The translations under genes were made by a program, and so were the position numbers. Shown here piece by piece: positions 1 through 5,783 of a DNA stretch of 6,821 bases (positions within the stretch are counted from its first letter, which is position 1; each line of letters opens with the position of its first letter). Source of the stretch: Vulcanimicrobiota bacterium (lineage in GTDB: Bacteria; Vulcanimicrobiota; Vulcanimicrobiia; Vulcanimicrobiales; Vulcanimicrobiaceae); contig JABCZE010000088.1 in the NCBI GenBank assembly GCA_013289785.1, forward strand, positions 1 through 6,821. The letters are read 5' to 3'. The notes under the pieces are model-generated. The model saw only the letters and a list, made by a program, of their open reading frames with translations. It was not told the origin of the DNA and searched no databases.

Positions 1-315
1 GTCCCGTCCGATGACCGGGTCGAGCTTGCCTTCGCGCGCGAGCTGGGTGAGATCGCGCGAAAAAGCCGCCAAGGTCGGCGTTCCCCCGCGCAGCCTCTTG
101 CCTAGCCCTTCAAGCGGTGACTCACTGTCTCGTCCTTGCAGCTTCTCGGCGAGCAGCGCGCTCCCGGCAATCAGGCCGGCGGCGGCAAGCGCGACGCCGA
201 CAAAAGGTAGCGCGCCGGCGGCGGTTCGCTTTTGGGCACAAATGCCGCAGAGGCGCCGTCCCCCATGCGAGACGGCGCCGGGGCGGTTCGCGCAAGCTTC
301 ACATAAGCCGTTCAT
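1..315 (-). CDS. Clp-type AAA+ ATPase, ClpE-like N-terminus with zinc finger and hydrophobic helix (partial, runs off left edge)
   Basis: Only the first 105 residues are present, reading from the ATG at 315 down to base 1 with no stop. Residues 79-105 contain T-P-T-L...F-x-R-D-L-T then GKLDPVIGRD. This is the characteristic entry to the first AAA+ domain of ClpA/B/C/E unfoldases, just before Walker A. The double Clp N-domain that normally precedes it is absent. Instead there are two CxxC pairs (C5/C8 and C23/C26), which should bind zinc, then a roughly 23-residue hydrophobic stretch (about 32-55) and a short charged linker. ClpE of Firmicutes also replaces the N-domain with a four-Cys finger, so ClpE-like is the closest comparison; the hydrophobic helix is not part of that model. 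The expected role is ATP-driven protein unfolding, for ClpP or for disaggregation. An in-frame TAG (321-319) just upstream fixes the ATG as the first possible start; AGGA (320-317) sits unusually close to it. The upstream SIMPL gene, 46 bases away on the same strand, may share its transcript. Confidence 0.85.
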   Translation of the reverse strand, partial: MNGLCEACANRPGAVSHGGRRLCGICAQKRTAAGALPFVGVALAAAGLIAGSALLAEKLQGRDSESPLEGLGKRLRGGTPTLAAFSRDLTQLAREGKLDPVIGRD

Positions 316-361
316 TTCCTAAGTCTACTCAGAATTACATCGGCGGGTTTCGTCCCCAAGC

Positions 362-1087
362 TCAGGGTTCGGCCAGAAAAACCACTCGTACCGAGGCATT
401 CTCGCTAATGTTCGATTGATCGAGGTTGGTAGGTACGCCCGACCTGGCGGTAACGTGAGCGATCATGCCGGTTGGCCCGGCAAAGCCATTGTCGGGGTAA
501 GCGATGCTTTTTATCGAGACAATTCGTAGGCCGGCGCTTCGCGCGATGGTTTCGGCGTTGGCGCGTGCGTCGGCGATCGCTTTGGTTATCGCTTGCATTC
601 GCGCTGCGGTCGCATCCGATAGCCCGAAAGACACGCCGTTGATGCCGGTAGCGCCGGCATCGATGCATGCATCGGTGACGGTGCCGGCCGAGGCGATCTT
701 ACGAACCGTAACCTCAAAATTACGGGTGACGGTATAGCCGTATTGTTCGCCTGTCGAGATGGCGGGCGCGACCTGCGGCCGCGGAAAGTATCTCACGTTG
801 TAATAATCCAGCGCGACGTCGATCGGTGCAATTCCCAGCTTGGCAAGGCCGGCGACGATGCGGTCGTAGATCGCGTTGTTCTGCGATACGGCATCGTTTG
901 CAGTGACAGCGTTGGTCTGGAGGTCGGCCCGCACCGTCGCGACATCGGGCGGCAGCGAAACCGAACCGGTTCCGGATGCGGATATTTCCGTGATGCCCGA
1001 TTGAGCCGCCGTGGCGAGGCCGCCGGTCAGCAAGAACGCTGCGAGCAGGCAAACGAAAGTGCGCTTCATAATACGGTTAGAGTCCAT
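362..1087 (-). CDS. Secreted SIMPL-domain (YggE/DUF541-like) protein
   Basis: The 241-residue product begins with a classical Sec signal peptide: basic n-region (R5, K8, R9), hydrophobic core FVCLLAAFLLTGGLA and a probable signal peptidase site around ATA-AQ or TAA-QS (residues 25-29). The mature part matches the SIMPL family (PF04402, E. coli YggE). It has an opening I-S-A-S-G-T-G-S-V segment followed by P-P-D-V-A-T-V, a central VTRNFEVTVRK strand, and the helix A-I-T-K-A-I-A-D-A-R-A-N-A-E near the end. Length is normal for the family. SIMPL proteins are periplasmic or surface-exposed; YggE is linked to oxidative-stress relief, but the biochemical activity is not established. The start is uncertain. 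I chose ATG 1087 because AGGTGGAG lies about 12 bases upstream; ATG 1069 (MKRTF...) is the alternative and keeps an intact signal peptide. The frame stays open to 1315, but that extension is charged and lies antisense to the next gene, so I exclude it. Confidence 0.9.
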   Translation of the reverse strand: MDSNRIMKRTFVCLLAAFLLTGGLATAAQSGITEISASGTGSVSLPPDVATVRADLQTNAVTANDAVSQNNAIYDRIVAGLAKLGIAPIDVALDYYNVRYFPRPQVAPAISTGEQYGYTVTRNFEVTVRKIASAGTVTDACIDAGATGINGVSFGLSDATAARMQAITKAIADARANAETIARSAGLRIVSIKSIAYPDNGFAGPTGMIAHVTARSGVPTNLDQSNISENASVRVVFLAEP

Positions 1088-1156
1088 CGTTTGGGCGCTC
1101 TCCACCTGTTCGTCGTGGCGAGAGTGCGCTCGAGCAAGGGGACAAGGAGGCATAGA
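1088..1156. promoter_or_regulatory. Divergent intergenic region between the SIMPL and GlsB-type genes
   Basis: The 69 bases between two divergent starts must hold the promoters of both transcripts, unless promoters lie inside the coding regions. I see no convincing -35/-10 pair on either strand. The visible signals are ribosome binding sites: AGGTGGAG read leftward for the SIMPL gene, and AAGGAGG (1144-1150) for the rightward gene. The promoter role is inferred from gene orientation alone. Confidence 0.4.
1144..1150 (+). promoter_or_regulatory. Strong ribosome binding site deciding the GTG start at 1157
   Basis: AAGGAGG is an almost perfect Shine-Dalgarno sequence placed 6 bases before GTG 1157. 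It decides the start of the GlsB-type gene over longer in-frame readings that would run back through the SIMPL gene on the other strand. Confidence 0.8.
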
Positions 1157-1423
1157 GTGCTCAGCGCGGTGGTTTTCTGGGTCGTTCTCGGCTTGCTGAC
1201 GGGCCTCGTTGCCCGTTGGATCGTCCCGGGGGACGGGCCGGGCGTCTTTACCGATATGTTCGTGGGCGCGGTCGGCGCGGTGATCGGCGCCTGGTTGTAC
1301 GGTCCGTTTCGCCACGTGGACGTCAGCGGATTCAGCCTACCCAGCCTGGTCTGCGCATTTATCGCCGCGATCATACTTTTGTATCTAACGCGCATGTTCA
1401 GCAGGGGCCGGTCCTCTGCCTGA
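1157..1423 (+). CDS. GlsB/YeaQ/YmgE-family small membrane protein (transglycosylase-associated family)
   Basis: The 88-residue product is nearly all hydrophobic. It has three likely membrane helices: about 4-20 (AVVFWVVLGLLTGLVAR), about 35-52 (FVGAVGAVIGAWLYG) and about 62-82 (SLPSLVCAFIAAIILLYL). The layout is typical of PF04226: a first helix ending in G-L-x-A-R, then W-I-V-P-G, then a glycine-rich second helix with repeated G-A-V-G-x-x-I-G. The family sits in the inner membrane and is often induced by stress. The old name 'transglycosylase-associated' does not reflect a demonstrated activity. Start is GTG with a strong upstream ribosome binding site. The C-terminus ends in a short basic tail (R-G-R). 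The ferredoxin gene follows after 36 bases and could be cotranscribed, though no functional tie between the two is evident. Confidence 0.85.
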   Translation: MLSAVVFWVVLGLLTGLVARWIVPGDGPGVFTDMFVGAVGAVIGAWLYGPFRHVDVSGFSLPSLVCAFIAAIILLYLTRMFSRGRSSA

Positions 1424-1459
1424 AGGGCGCTGCGATTCGTCGCTGGAAGCGCAACGATC

Positions 1460-1705
1460 ATGACCTACATCATCACCGAGCCGTGCATCGGCACCAAAGA
1501 TAAGTCGTGCGTGGACGTCTGTCCCGTCGATTGCATCCACGGCAAGGACGAAGACGAGATGCTGTACATCGACCCCGAAGTCTGCATCGATTGCGGCGCG
1601 TGCGTCTCGGCATGCCCGGTCGAGGCGATCTTTGCCGATTCCGACGTTCCGGAAAAGTGGGAAAACTATACCGCCATTAACGCCGACTATTTCAAGAAGG
1701 CATGA
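1460..1705 (+). CDS. fdxA: Seven-iron ferredoxin ([3Fe-4S][4Fe-4S])
   Basis: The 81-residue protein has the cysteine pattern of seven-iron ferredoxins such as Azotobacter FdI and actinobacterial FdxA. By analogy C9, C17 and C52 bind the [3Fe-4S] cluster, while C21, C42, C45 and C48 bind the [4Fe-4S] cluster; C25 matches the conserved free cysteine. Motifs visible are CVDVCPVDC in the first half and CIDCGACVSACPVEAI in the second. The W67-E-N-Y tail is also typical of the FdxA group. Such ferredoxins are soluble, low-potential one-electron carriers; the redox partner cannot be read from this window. GGAAG (1445-1449) is a weak ribosome binding site 10 bases before the ATG. The last codons overlap the next gene by 4 bases (ATGA), implying translational coupling. 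Confidence 0.95.
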   Translation: MTYIITEPCIGTKDKSCVDVCPVDCIHGKDEDEMLYIDPEVCIDCGACVSACPVEAIFADSDVPEKWENYTAINADYFKKA

Positions 1706-1983
1706 ACCCGACAGTTTCGAGCGACGCTTTCGATGCGTTCTTTGCCTGGGCGCCGTGGGTCGTAGGCATCACGATTTATCTCGTGTTTTATTTCGCCAAG
1801 CGCAGCGAGATTGCGACCAGCATGGCCGCGGCGCACGCGTCGGCCCCGCAAGCGCACGTGACCCAAAGCTTCGCTTGTTCCCAGTGCGGACGCCGCGGGC
1901 CGCGCGAGCAAATGGTCGCGCAAGATCACGGTGGCGCAGTCGGCTATCAGTGCGTTAACTGCGCTGCGGAAGCCCCGGTTTAG
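1702..1983 (+). CDS. Hypothetical small membrane protein with C-terminal zinc ribbon
   Basis: I do not recognise a named family. The 93-residue product has one strongly hydrophobic segment, about residues 12-32 (rich in F, W, V, I, Y), followed directly by K33-R34, so the C-terminal part should face the cytoplasm. After an Ala/His-rich linker comes a zinc-ribbon-like unit with C59-S-Q-C62 and C84-V-N-C87, 21 residues between the pairs. This can plausibly bind one zinc ion or, less likely, an iron-sulfur centre. Its ATG lies within the ferredoxin stop region (ATGA, 1702-1705), so the two are translated together. That suggests the protein is used alongside the ferredoxin, for example as a membrane-tethered partner or assembly factor; this is inference. 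Codon use and GC look like the neighbours. It ends 3 bases before the convergent aldolase stop. Confidence 0.8.
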   Translation: MNPTVSSDAFDAFFAWAPWVVGITIYLVFYFAKRSEIATSMAAAHASAPQAHVTQSFACSQCGRRGPREQMVAQDHGGAVGYQCVNCAAEAPV

Positions 1984-1986
1984 CGC
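1984..1986. other. Convergent junction with 3-base gap
   Basis: The zinc-ribbon gene (stop TAG, 1981-1983) and the aldolase gene (stop TAG on the minus strand, 1989-1987) face each other with only three bases between. No intergenic terminator fits, so any terminator must lie inside the opposing gene, or the two transcripts overlap at their 3' ends. I did not see an obvious GC hairpin with a T-tract next to the junction. Confidence 0.7.
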
Positions 1987-2913
1987 CTACTGCGGCTGAC
2001 CGTAATCTTTGAGCACTTCGTGAATGCGCGAGGCCATGCTCAGAGCCGCATCCCACTTGCGCTGCCACATATTGCGCCCGAAGATCAGCCCGACGCAGCC
2101 GGCAGCCATGGCAACGTGCGCTTTATGCACCGTCGCGTCGTCTCCCATGCGGCTTCCGCCGGAAACGAGGACGAGGCTGCGACCCGCAGATTTAACGACT
2201 TTGCGCAGCCCTTCGACGTCGTCGAACGATAACGTATCGTACGGCTTGGGCAGTTTGGCGGCGTCGTCGGGCTTCCAGACCGGCTCGTTGAGCTTGATGA
2301 CATCGGCGCCCATCTCGCAGGCGACGCGCGCCGCATAATCGACGGCGTAAAGCGAATCGATTCCGCCCTTGCCTTTGATCGCCGAGCCGCGCGGATAGGC
2401 CCAAACGACCAGCGGCATGCCGTAGCGATCGCAATCCCGGCGAATCTCGTTGCATTGCGCGATGTCGACCTCTTGCGCCGGGCTGCCAACGTAGAGCGTG
2501 TAGCCCACCGCGTCGGCTCCCAGCCGAATCGCGTCTTCGACCGAGGACGTCAGCGGGCTAAAGGCCTCGTCGTCGGGCGGGATATTCGTTTTTCCATTGA
2601 CCTTGAGCAGCAGCGGCACGCGGCCGGCGTAACGCTTCTGATACTTTTCGGCTAAGCCGATGTGAAGTGCGACGCCCGAAAAGTTCCCTTGCACGGCGAG
2701 CCGGTAGATCCAGTCGGTGTCGATCGCGTCGGGGTTGTCGAAAAAGTCCACCGGACCGTGCTCGAGGCCTTGATCGATCGGCAGCATCATCAGCGTCCCG
2801 TTCGCCGGCCCGTGTTCGTACATCAGCCGATGAAGGCGCGTGCGCTTCCCGATCGAGAGGTCCATGGCGTCGAAGGTCGGACGAACGATCGAAGGCGTGC
2901 CGGCAACTGTCAT
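1987..2913 (-). CDS. Class I fructose-bisphosphate aldolase, DhnA/FbaB (archaeal-type) family
   Basis: The 308-residue enzyme belongs to the Schiff-base aldolases first described in archaea and as E. coli FbaB. It should interconvert fructose 1,6-bisphosphate with glyceraldehyde 3-phosphate and dihydroxyacetone phosphate in the cytosol, without metal. Family features in order: the L-P-I-D-Q-G-L-E-H-G-P motif at about residues 44-54; LLLKVNGKTN after the third strand; GADAVGYTLYVGS; VVWAYPRG; GADVIKLNEP containing the predicted Schiff-base lysine K207; and the phosphate-binding ends GGSR (252-255) and GRNMWQR (279-285). Length matches the family. The start is uncertain: ATG 2913 is chosen; a TTG at 2940 with AGGA 6 bases upstream would add 9 residues, and ATG at M17 (MDLSIGKR) would trim the N-terminus. 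Related enzymes of this superfamily act on other sugar phosphates (LsrF, ADH synthase), so fructose bisphosphate is the likely rather than proven substrate. Confidence 0.9.
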   Translation of the reverse strand: MTVAGTPSIVRPTFDAMDLSIGKRTRLHRLMYEHGPANGTLMMLPIDQGLEHGPVDFFDNPDAIDTDWIYRLAVQGNFSGVALHIGLAEKYQKRYAGRVPLLLKVNGKTNIPPDDEAFSPLTSSVEDAIRLGADAVGYTLYVGSPAQEVDIAQCNEIRRDCDRYGMPLVVWAYPRGSAIKGKGGIDSLYAVDYAARVACEMGADVIKLNEPVWKPDDAAKLPKPYDTLSFDDVEGLRKVVKSAGRSLVLVSGGSRMGDDATVHKAHVAMAAGCVGLIFGRNMWQRKWDAALSMASRIHEVLKDYGQPQ

Positions 2914-2974
2914 AATGGCGGCGCCTTCGCCGAACCGCAAAGGTTATCCTGAGGCGGCGACCAAAAGGCCGCTC
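2914..2974. promoter_or_regulatory. Divergent intergenic region between aldolase and dehydrogenase operon
   Basis: These 61 bases separate the two chosen divergent starts and would carry the promoter of the phoBR-pstB operon as well as that of the aldolase. TATCCT (2945-2950) is a possible rightward -10, but no matching -35 is visible. AAAGG (2964-2968) is the ribosome binding site of the dehydrogenase. The region shrinks to 34 bases if the aldolase uses its TTG start at 2940. The regulatory role is inferred from orientation only. Confidence 0.4.
2964..2968 (+). promoter_or_regulatory. Ribosome binding site deciding the GTG start at 2975
   Basis: AAAGG lies 6 bases before GTG 2975, whose product begins immediately ahead of the Rossmann motif as family members do. 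The upstream ATG at 2915 has no well-placed site and would overlap the aldolase start region (CATAATG). Confidence 0.6.
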
Positions 2975-3856
2975 GTGATTGCGCGGGTCGGATTCATCGG
3001 TCTTGGAGCGATGGGCGAGCCGATGGCCCGTTCGTTGCGCCGAGCCGGGTTCGCAGTGACGGCATGCGTGCATCGGCGCCGCGACGCGTTGGAGCGCCTG
3101 CGCGCCGAAGGCGTGGCCGAAGCGGAAGATCCGGCGGCGCTTGCCGCCCAAGTGGAAGCCGTCGTTCTTTGCGTACCGGACGCGCCGCAGGTCGAAGAGG
3201 CGCTGTTCGGTTCGCGGGGGGTGGAAACCGGAGCGGCACGCGGGCTGCTGGTAATCGATATGTCGACGATTTCGCCGGTTGCGTCGCGCCGGTTTGCCGA
3301 GCGCCTCGCGACGCACGAGGTCGAGTTTGTGGATGCGCCGGTAAGCGGTGGCCCGCTTCGCGCCGCCGACGGCACGCTGACGATTATGGTCGGGGCCTCG
3401 GCCGCCGCGTTCGAGCGTGCGCGACCGGTGCTCGACGCAATGGGCGCCCCGCACCACTTGGGCCCGGTCGGCATGGGTGAGACCGTCAAACTGGTCAATC
3501 AGATCATCATCGCAAACGTGATGATCGCAAACGTGGAAGGGCTCGTCTTTGCAAGAGAGGCGGGCGCGGACCTCGCAGAAGTCTGCGCGGTGCTCGCCTC
3601 GGCAACGGCCTCAAACTACGTTCTCGAAAAGTGGCTGCCGAAAACCTGGCTGGCGGGCACGTTCGAAGGCGGGTTCGCGCTCGACCTACTGCGCAAAGAC
3701 GTCGCGGCTGCACTCGATGCGGCTCGCGCCGCAAAACTACCGATGCCGGCCACGGGGCTGGCGTACCAACTCTATACCAACCGTAGCGCTAAGGGAGATG
3801 GCGCGCTGGACTACAGCGCGATCGCAAAAGCTTATGACAGCAATTCAGGAGCTTAA
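2975..3856 (+). CDS. NAD(P)-dependent oxidoreductase, 3-hydroxyisobutyrate dehydrogenase/tartronate semialdehyde reductase family
   Basis: The 293-residue protein is a beta-hydroxyacid dehydrogenase. The N-terminal Rossmann fold shows V-G-F-I-G-L-G-A-M-G (5-14). The basic run H33-R-R-R36 after the second strand favours NADP(H) over NAD(H). The substrate-binding signature V-D-A-P-V-S-G-G spans 119-126, and the catalytic segment G166-M-G-E-T-V-K172-L-V-N175-Q carries the conserved lysine and asparagine. The C-terminal helical domain (about 165-293) contains the F-x-L-x-L-L-x-K-D segment typical of the family. Members oxidise or reduce small 3-hydroxy acids or aldehydes such as 3-hydroxyisobutyrate, tartronate semialdehyde, glyoxylate or succinic semialdehyde; I cannot choose among them. 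The GTG start gives the usual family length. It is the first gene of the operon, and its last 23 bases overlap the response regulator gene, so the two should be translationally linked although no shared function is obvious. Confidence 0.9.
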   Translation: MIARVGFIGLGAMGEPMARSLRRAGFAVTACVHRRRDALERLRAEGVAEAEDPAALAAQVEAVVLCVPDAPQVEEALFGSRGVETGAARGLLVIDMSTISPVASRRFAERLATHEVEFVDAPVSGGPLRAADGTLTIMVGASAAAFERARPVLDAMGAPHHLGPVGMGETVKLVNQIIIANVMIANVEGLVFAREAGADLAEVCAVLASATASNYVLEKWLPKTWLAGTFEGGFALDLLRKDVAAALDAARAAKLPMPATGLAYQLYTNRSAKGDGALDYSAIAKAYDSNSGA

Positions 3857-4574
3857 GCCGCCACGGGGCGCCTCGATCAAGGGCCCGGATCTCAACAAGA
3901 AAATCCTCGTCGTGGACGACGAGTCCGCGATCTTGCAGACGCTGCGCTTCAATCTCGAACGCAGCGGTTACGCGGTCGTTACGGCCGGCGACGGTCGCAC
4001 CGCGATTGCAATGGCGCAGCGCGAGCAGCCGGATCTGATCGTGCTCGACATCATGCTGCCGGTGCTCGACGGGGTCGAAGCTTGTAAGGAGATTCGTAAG
4101 TTCAGCCCGGTGCCGATCATCATGCTGACCGCGAAAGATCAGGAGATCGACAAAGTTTTGGCCCTCGAGCTGGGCGCCGACGACTACGTTACCAAGCCGT
4201 TCGCGCTCCACGAGTTTCTCGCTCGCGTGAAGGCGCGGCTGCGCCGTCAAAACTCGGTGGCGCCGGGGCACGACGAGGCGATCGCTTTGGGCGAGATCGT
4301 TCTCGACCCATCGCGCCAGCAGCTCACGGTTCGCGGGAAGGGCGTGGCGCTCGCGCCCAAGGAGTTCGGGCTGCTTCGCGTGCTCATGGAGAATCACGGC
4401 CGCGTCGTCACCCGGCAAACGCTGCTCGACAAGGTCTGGGGCTACGATTTTGAGGGCGAGCAGCAAACCGTCAGCGTTCATATTCGCTGGCTCCGCGAAA
4501 AGATCGAGGAAGACTCACGCGCACCGCGTCACATTCTCACCGTCCGCAGCCGCGGTTATATGTTTAAAGCTTGA
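3834..4574 (+). CDS. phoB: PhoB-type (OmpR/PhoB family) response regulator
   Basis: The 246-residue protein has a receiver domain (about 22-137) and a C-terminal winged-helix DNA-binding domain (about 145-246). Receiver residues are all present: acidic pair D28-D29, phosphoacceptor D72 (VLDIMLPVLDG), T99 (IMLTA) and K121 (DDYVTKPF). The DNA-binding half shows L-x-P-K-E-F-G-L-L, VVTRQTLLDKVWGYDF and a recognition helix around V-S-V-H-I-R-W-L-R-E-K-I. Phosphorylated dimers of this family bind direct repeats and recruit RNA polymerase. Assignment to PhoB rests on the adjacent phoR-like kinase and pstB. ATG 3834 is the only reasonable start before the receiver, giving about 21 extra residues ahead of the first strand. 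It lacks a good ribosome binding site and lies inside the dehydrogenase gene, so translation probably depends on coupling. The stop overlaps the kinase start (TTGA). Confidence 0.93.
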   Translation: MTAIQELKPPRGASIKGPDLNKKILVVDDESAILQTLRFNLERSGYAVVTAGDGRTAIAMAQREQPDLIVLDIMLPVLDGVEACKEIRKFSPVPIIMLTAKDQEIDKVLALELGADDYVTKPFALHEFLARVKARLRRQNSVAPGHDEAIALGEIVLDPSRQQLTVRGKGVALAPKEFGLLRVLMENHGRVVTRQTLLDKVWGYDFEGEQQTVSVHIRWLREKIEEDSRAPRHILTVRSRGYMFKA

Positions 4575-5746
4575 CGCCGGCGGAATGGGCGGTGCCGGCG
4601 TTGGTCGCCGGTATCGTCGCCGGACTGGCGCTCGGCCGACTTCGCGCCGTGCGCCGGGAGCCGCCGGCGCTAGCCGCGCCGCCGTCGCCGCAGGCTCCCG
4701 TGCTCCCGGTCCAAGTCGAAAGTACGTTCGCGCCGTTGGTGCGAGCCTTGCCGCTCGGCGTGATCATCGTGAACCGCGCCCGTCACGTGGAGTTTTCCAA
4801 TGCGGCGGCGGGCGCGATATTCGCTTTCGATCCGGAGCGCGCGATCGGGCTGCACATCATCGAGGTGGTTCCCAACGTCGAGTTGGAGCGCCGAATCGCC
4901 GATGCGTTGGACGGTGAAGGCTCGGTCGCCCCACTGATGCTCACTCGAGCGCGAGTTGCACGAACGTATCGCGTTTCGGTCTATCCGTTGACCGACGAGA
5001 GTCAGGAATCCAGCCGCGTGGTGGTCATCTCCGACGATCAGACGGCTCTCGCCCGCCTCGACCGTGCGCGCAAAGAGTTTCTCTCCAACGTCTCTCACGA
5101 GTTGCGAACGCCGCTTTCTTCGATCAAGCTGATGTTGGAGACGGTGATCGAGGCACCCGAACAGGAGGCGCGCGAACTCTTCGTGCCGCAGGCGCTAGCG
5201 CAAGTCGACCGGTTGACGGCGCTGGTCGGACAGTTGCTCGAACAGGCGCGTGCCGAGTCGGGACAGTTGAAGCTCGCGCTTCGCGACGTCGATTTGGAAG
5301 CGGTCGCCCGCCCGATCGTGTCCTCCTTCGAGCAACATGCATCGAACAAAGGCATTTCGCTCGAGCTAGCGGCGCTGCGCCCGGTTCGCGTCGAAGCCGA
5401 TCCCGACCGCTTGTCGCAAGTCTTCGTCAATTTGATCGACAACGCGCTGCGGCATACCGCGCAGGGGGGGCGCATTCGCGTCGAGATCGACGCGCGCGAC
5501 AGCGATGCGGTACTGCGCGTGCGCGACACCGGAGAGGGCATTCCGTATCGCGACCTTCCCCATATCTTCGAGCGCTTTTACGTCGTGGACCGGTCGCGAA
5601 ACCGCGGAACGGGCGGCGCGGGCCTGGGGCTGGCCATCGTCAAGGGAATCGTCGACGCTCATGGCGGCGCGATTTCGGCGGAATCCATGCTCGGGCGCGG
5701 TACGGCATTTACTATCCGCTTGCCGATCATGCGCATCAAGCGTTAG
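4571..5746 (+). CDS. phoR: PhoR-type sensor histidine kinase with one membrane helix and PAS domain
   Basis: The 391-residue product starts with TTG, inside the TTGA overlap with the regulator stop, a typical coupled arrangement. Domain order is: one hydrophobic helix (about 6-22, [16 protein letters not shown]) followed by R23-L-R-A-V-R-R; a Pro/Ala-rich linker (30-47); a PAS domain (about 53-155, with [18 protein letters not shown]); a dimerisation/phosphoacceptor domain with H176 in [12 protein letters not shown]; and the ATP-binding domain with N291 ([10 protein letters not shown]), D319-T-G-E-G, F333-E-R-F and G346-T-G-G-A-G-L-G-L. All catalytic residues are present, so it should be an active kinase/phosphatase for the PhoB-type partner. 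There is no periplasmic sensing loop, which agrees with PhoR proteins that read phosphate via the Pst transporter and PhoU. An alternative GTG start (V8) would leave a shorter helix. A role other than phosphate control cannot be excluded but is less likely with pstB next door. Confidence 0.92.
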   Translation: MTPAEWAVPALVAGIVAGLALGRLRAVRREPPALAAPPSPQAPVLPVQVESTFAPLVRALPLGVIIVNRARHVEFSNAAAGAIFAFDPERAIGLHIIEVVPNVELERRIADALDGEGSVAPLMLTRARVARTYRVSVYPLTDESQESSRVVVISDDQTALARLDRARKEFLSNVSHELRTPLSSIKLMLETVIEAPEQEARELFVPQALAQVDRLTALVGQLLEQARAESGQLKLALRDVDLEAVARPIVSSFEQHASNKGISLELAALRPVRVEADPDRLSQVFVNLIDNALRHTAQGGRIRVEIDARDSDAVLRVRDTGEGIPYRDLPHIFERFYVVDRSRNRGTGGAGLGLAIVKGIVDAHGGAISAESMLGRGTAFTIRLPIMRIKR

Positions 5747-5783
5747 AGGTTCCCGTCTCCGCGGGCGACGAACAAGCCACGCG

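Noticed and set aside
1088..1315. Upstream extension of the SIMPL reading frame, adding about 76 residues
   Set aside because: It is highly charged, precedes a clear signal peptide, has no family likeness, and lies antisense to the well-supported GlsB-type gene.
743..1423. Long rightward frame through the SIMPL gene into the GlsB-type gene
   Set aside because: Only the part from GTG 1157 has a ribosome binding site and family features; the earlier part is the opposite strand of the SIMPL gene.
2558..3457. Long 299-codon minus-strand frame opposite the dehydrogenase and aldolase
   Set aside because: The translation is Arg/His-rich with no domain likeness, as expected of shadow frames in GC-rich DNA; the real genes explain this DNA fully.
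3847..3851. AGGAG as a ribosome binding site for an alternative phoB start
   Set aside because: No ATG, GTG or TTG follows at a suitable distance in the phoB frame; the first later candidate lies inside the receiver domain.
3789..4481. 230-codon minus-strand frame antisense to phoB
   Set aside because: It is entirely covered by a response regulator with all catalytic residues; the antisense product has no recognisable motif.
5505..5783. Extension of the pstB frame back into phoR
   Set aside because: The extra residues read through the kinase ATP-binding domain in another frame; PstB family length fits ATG 5784.
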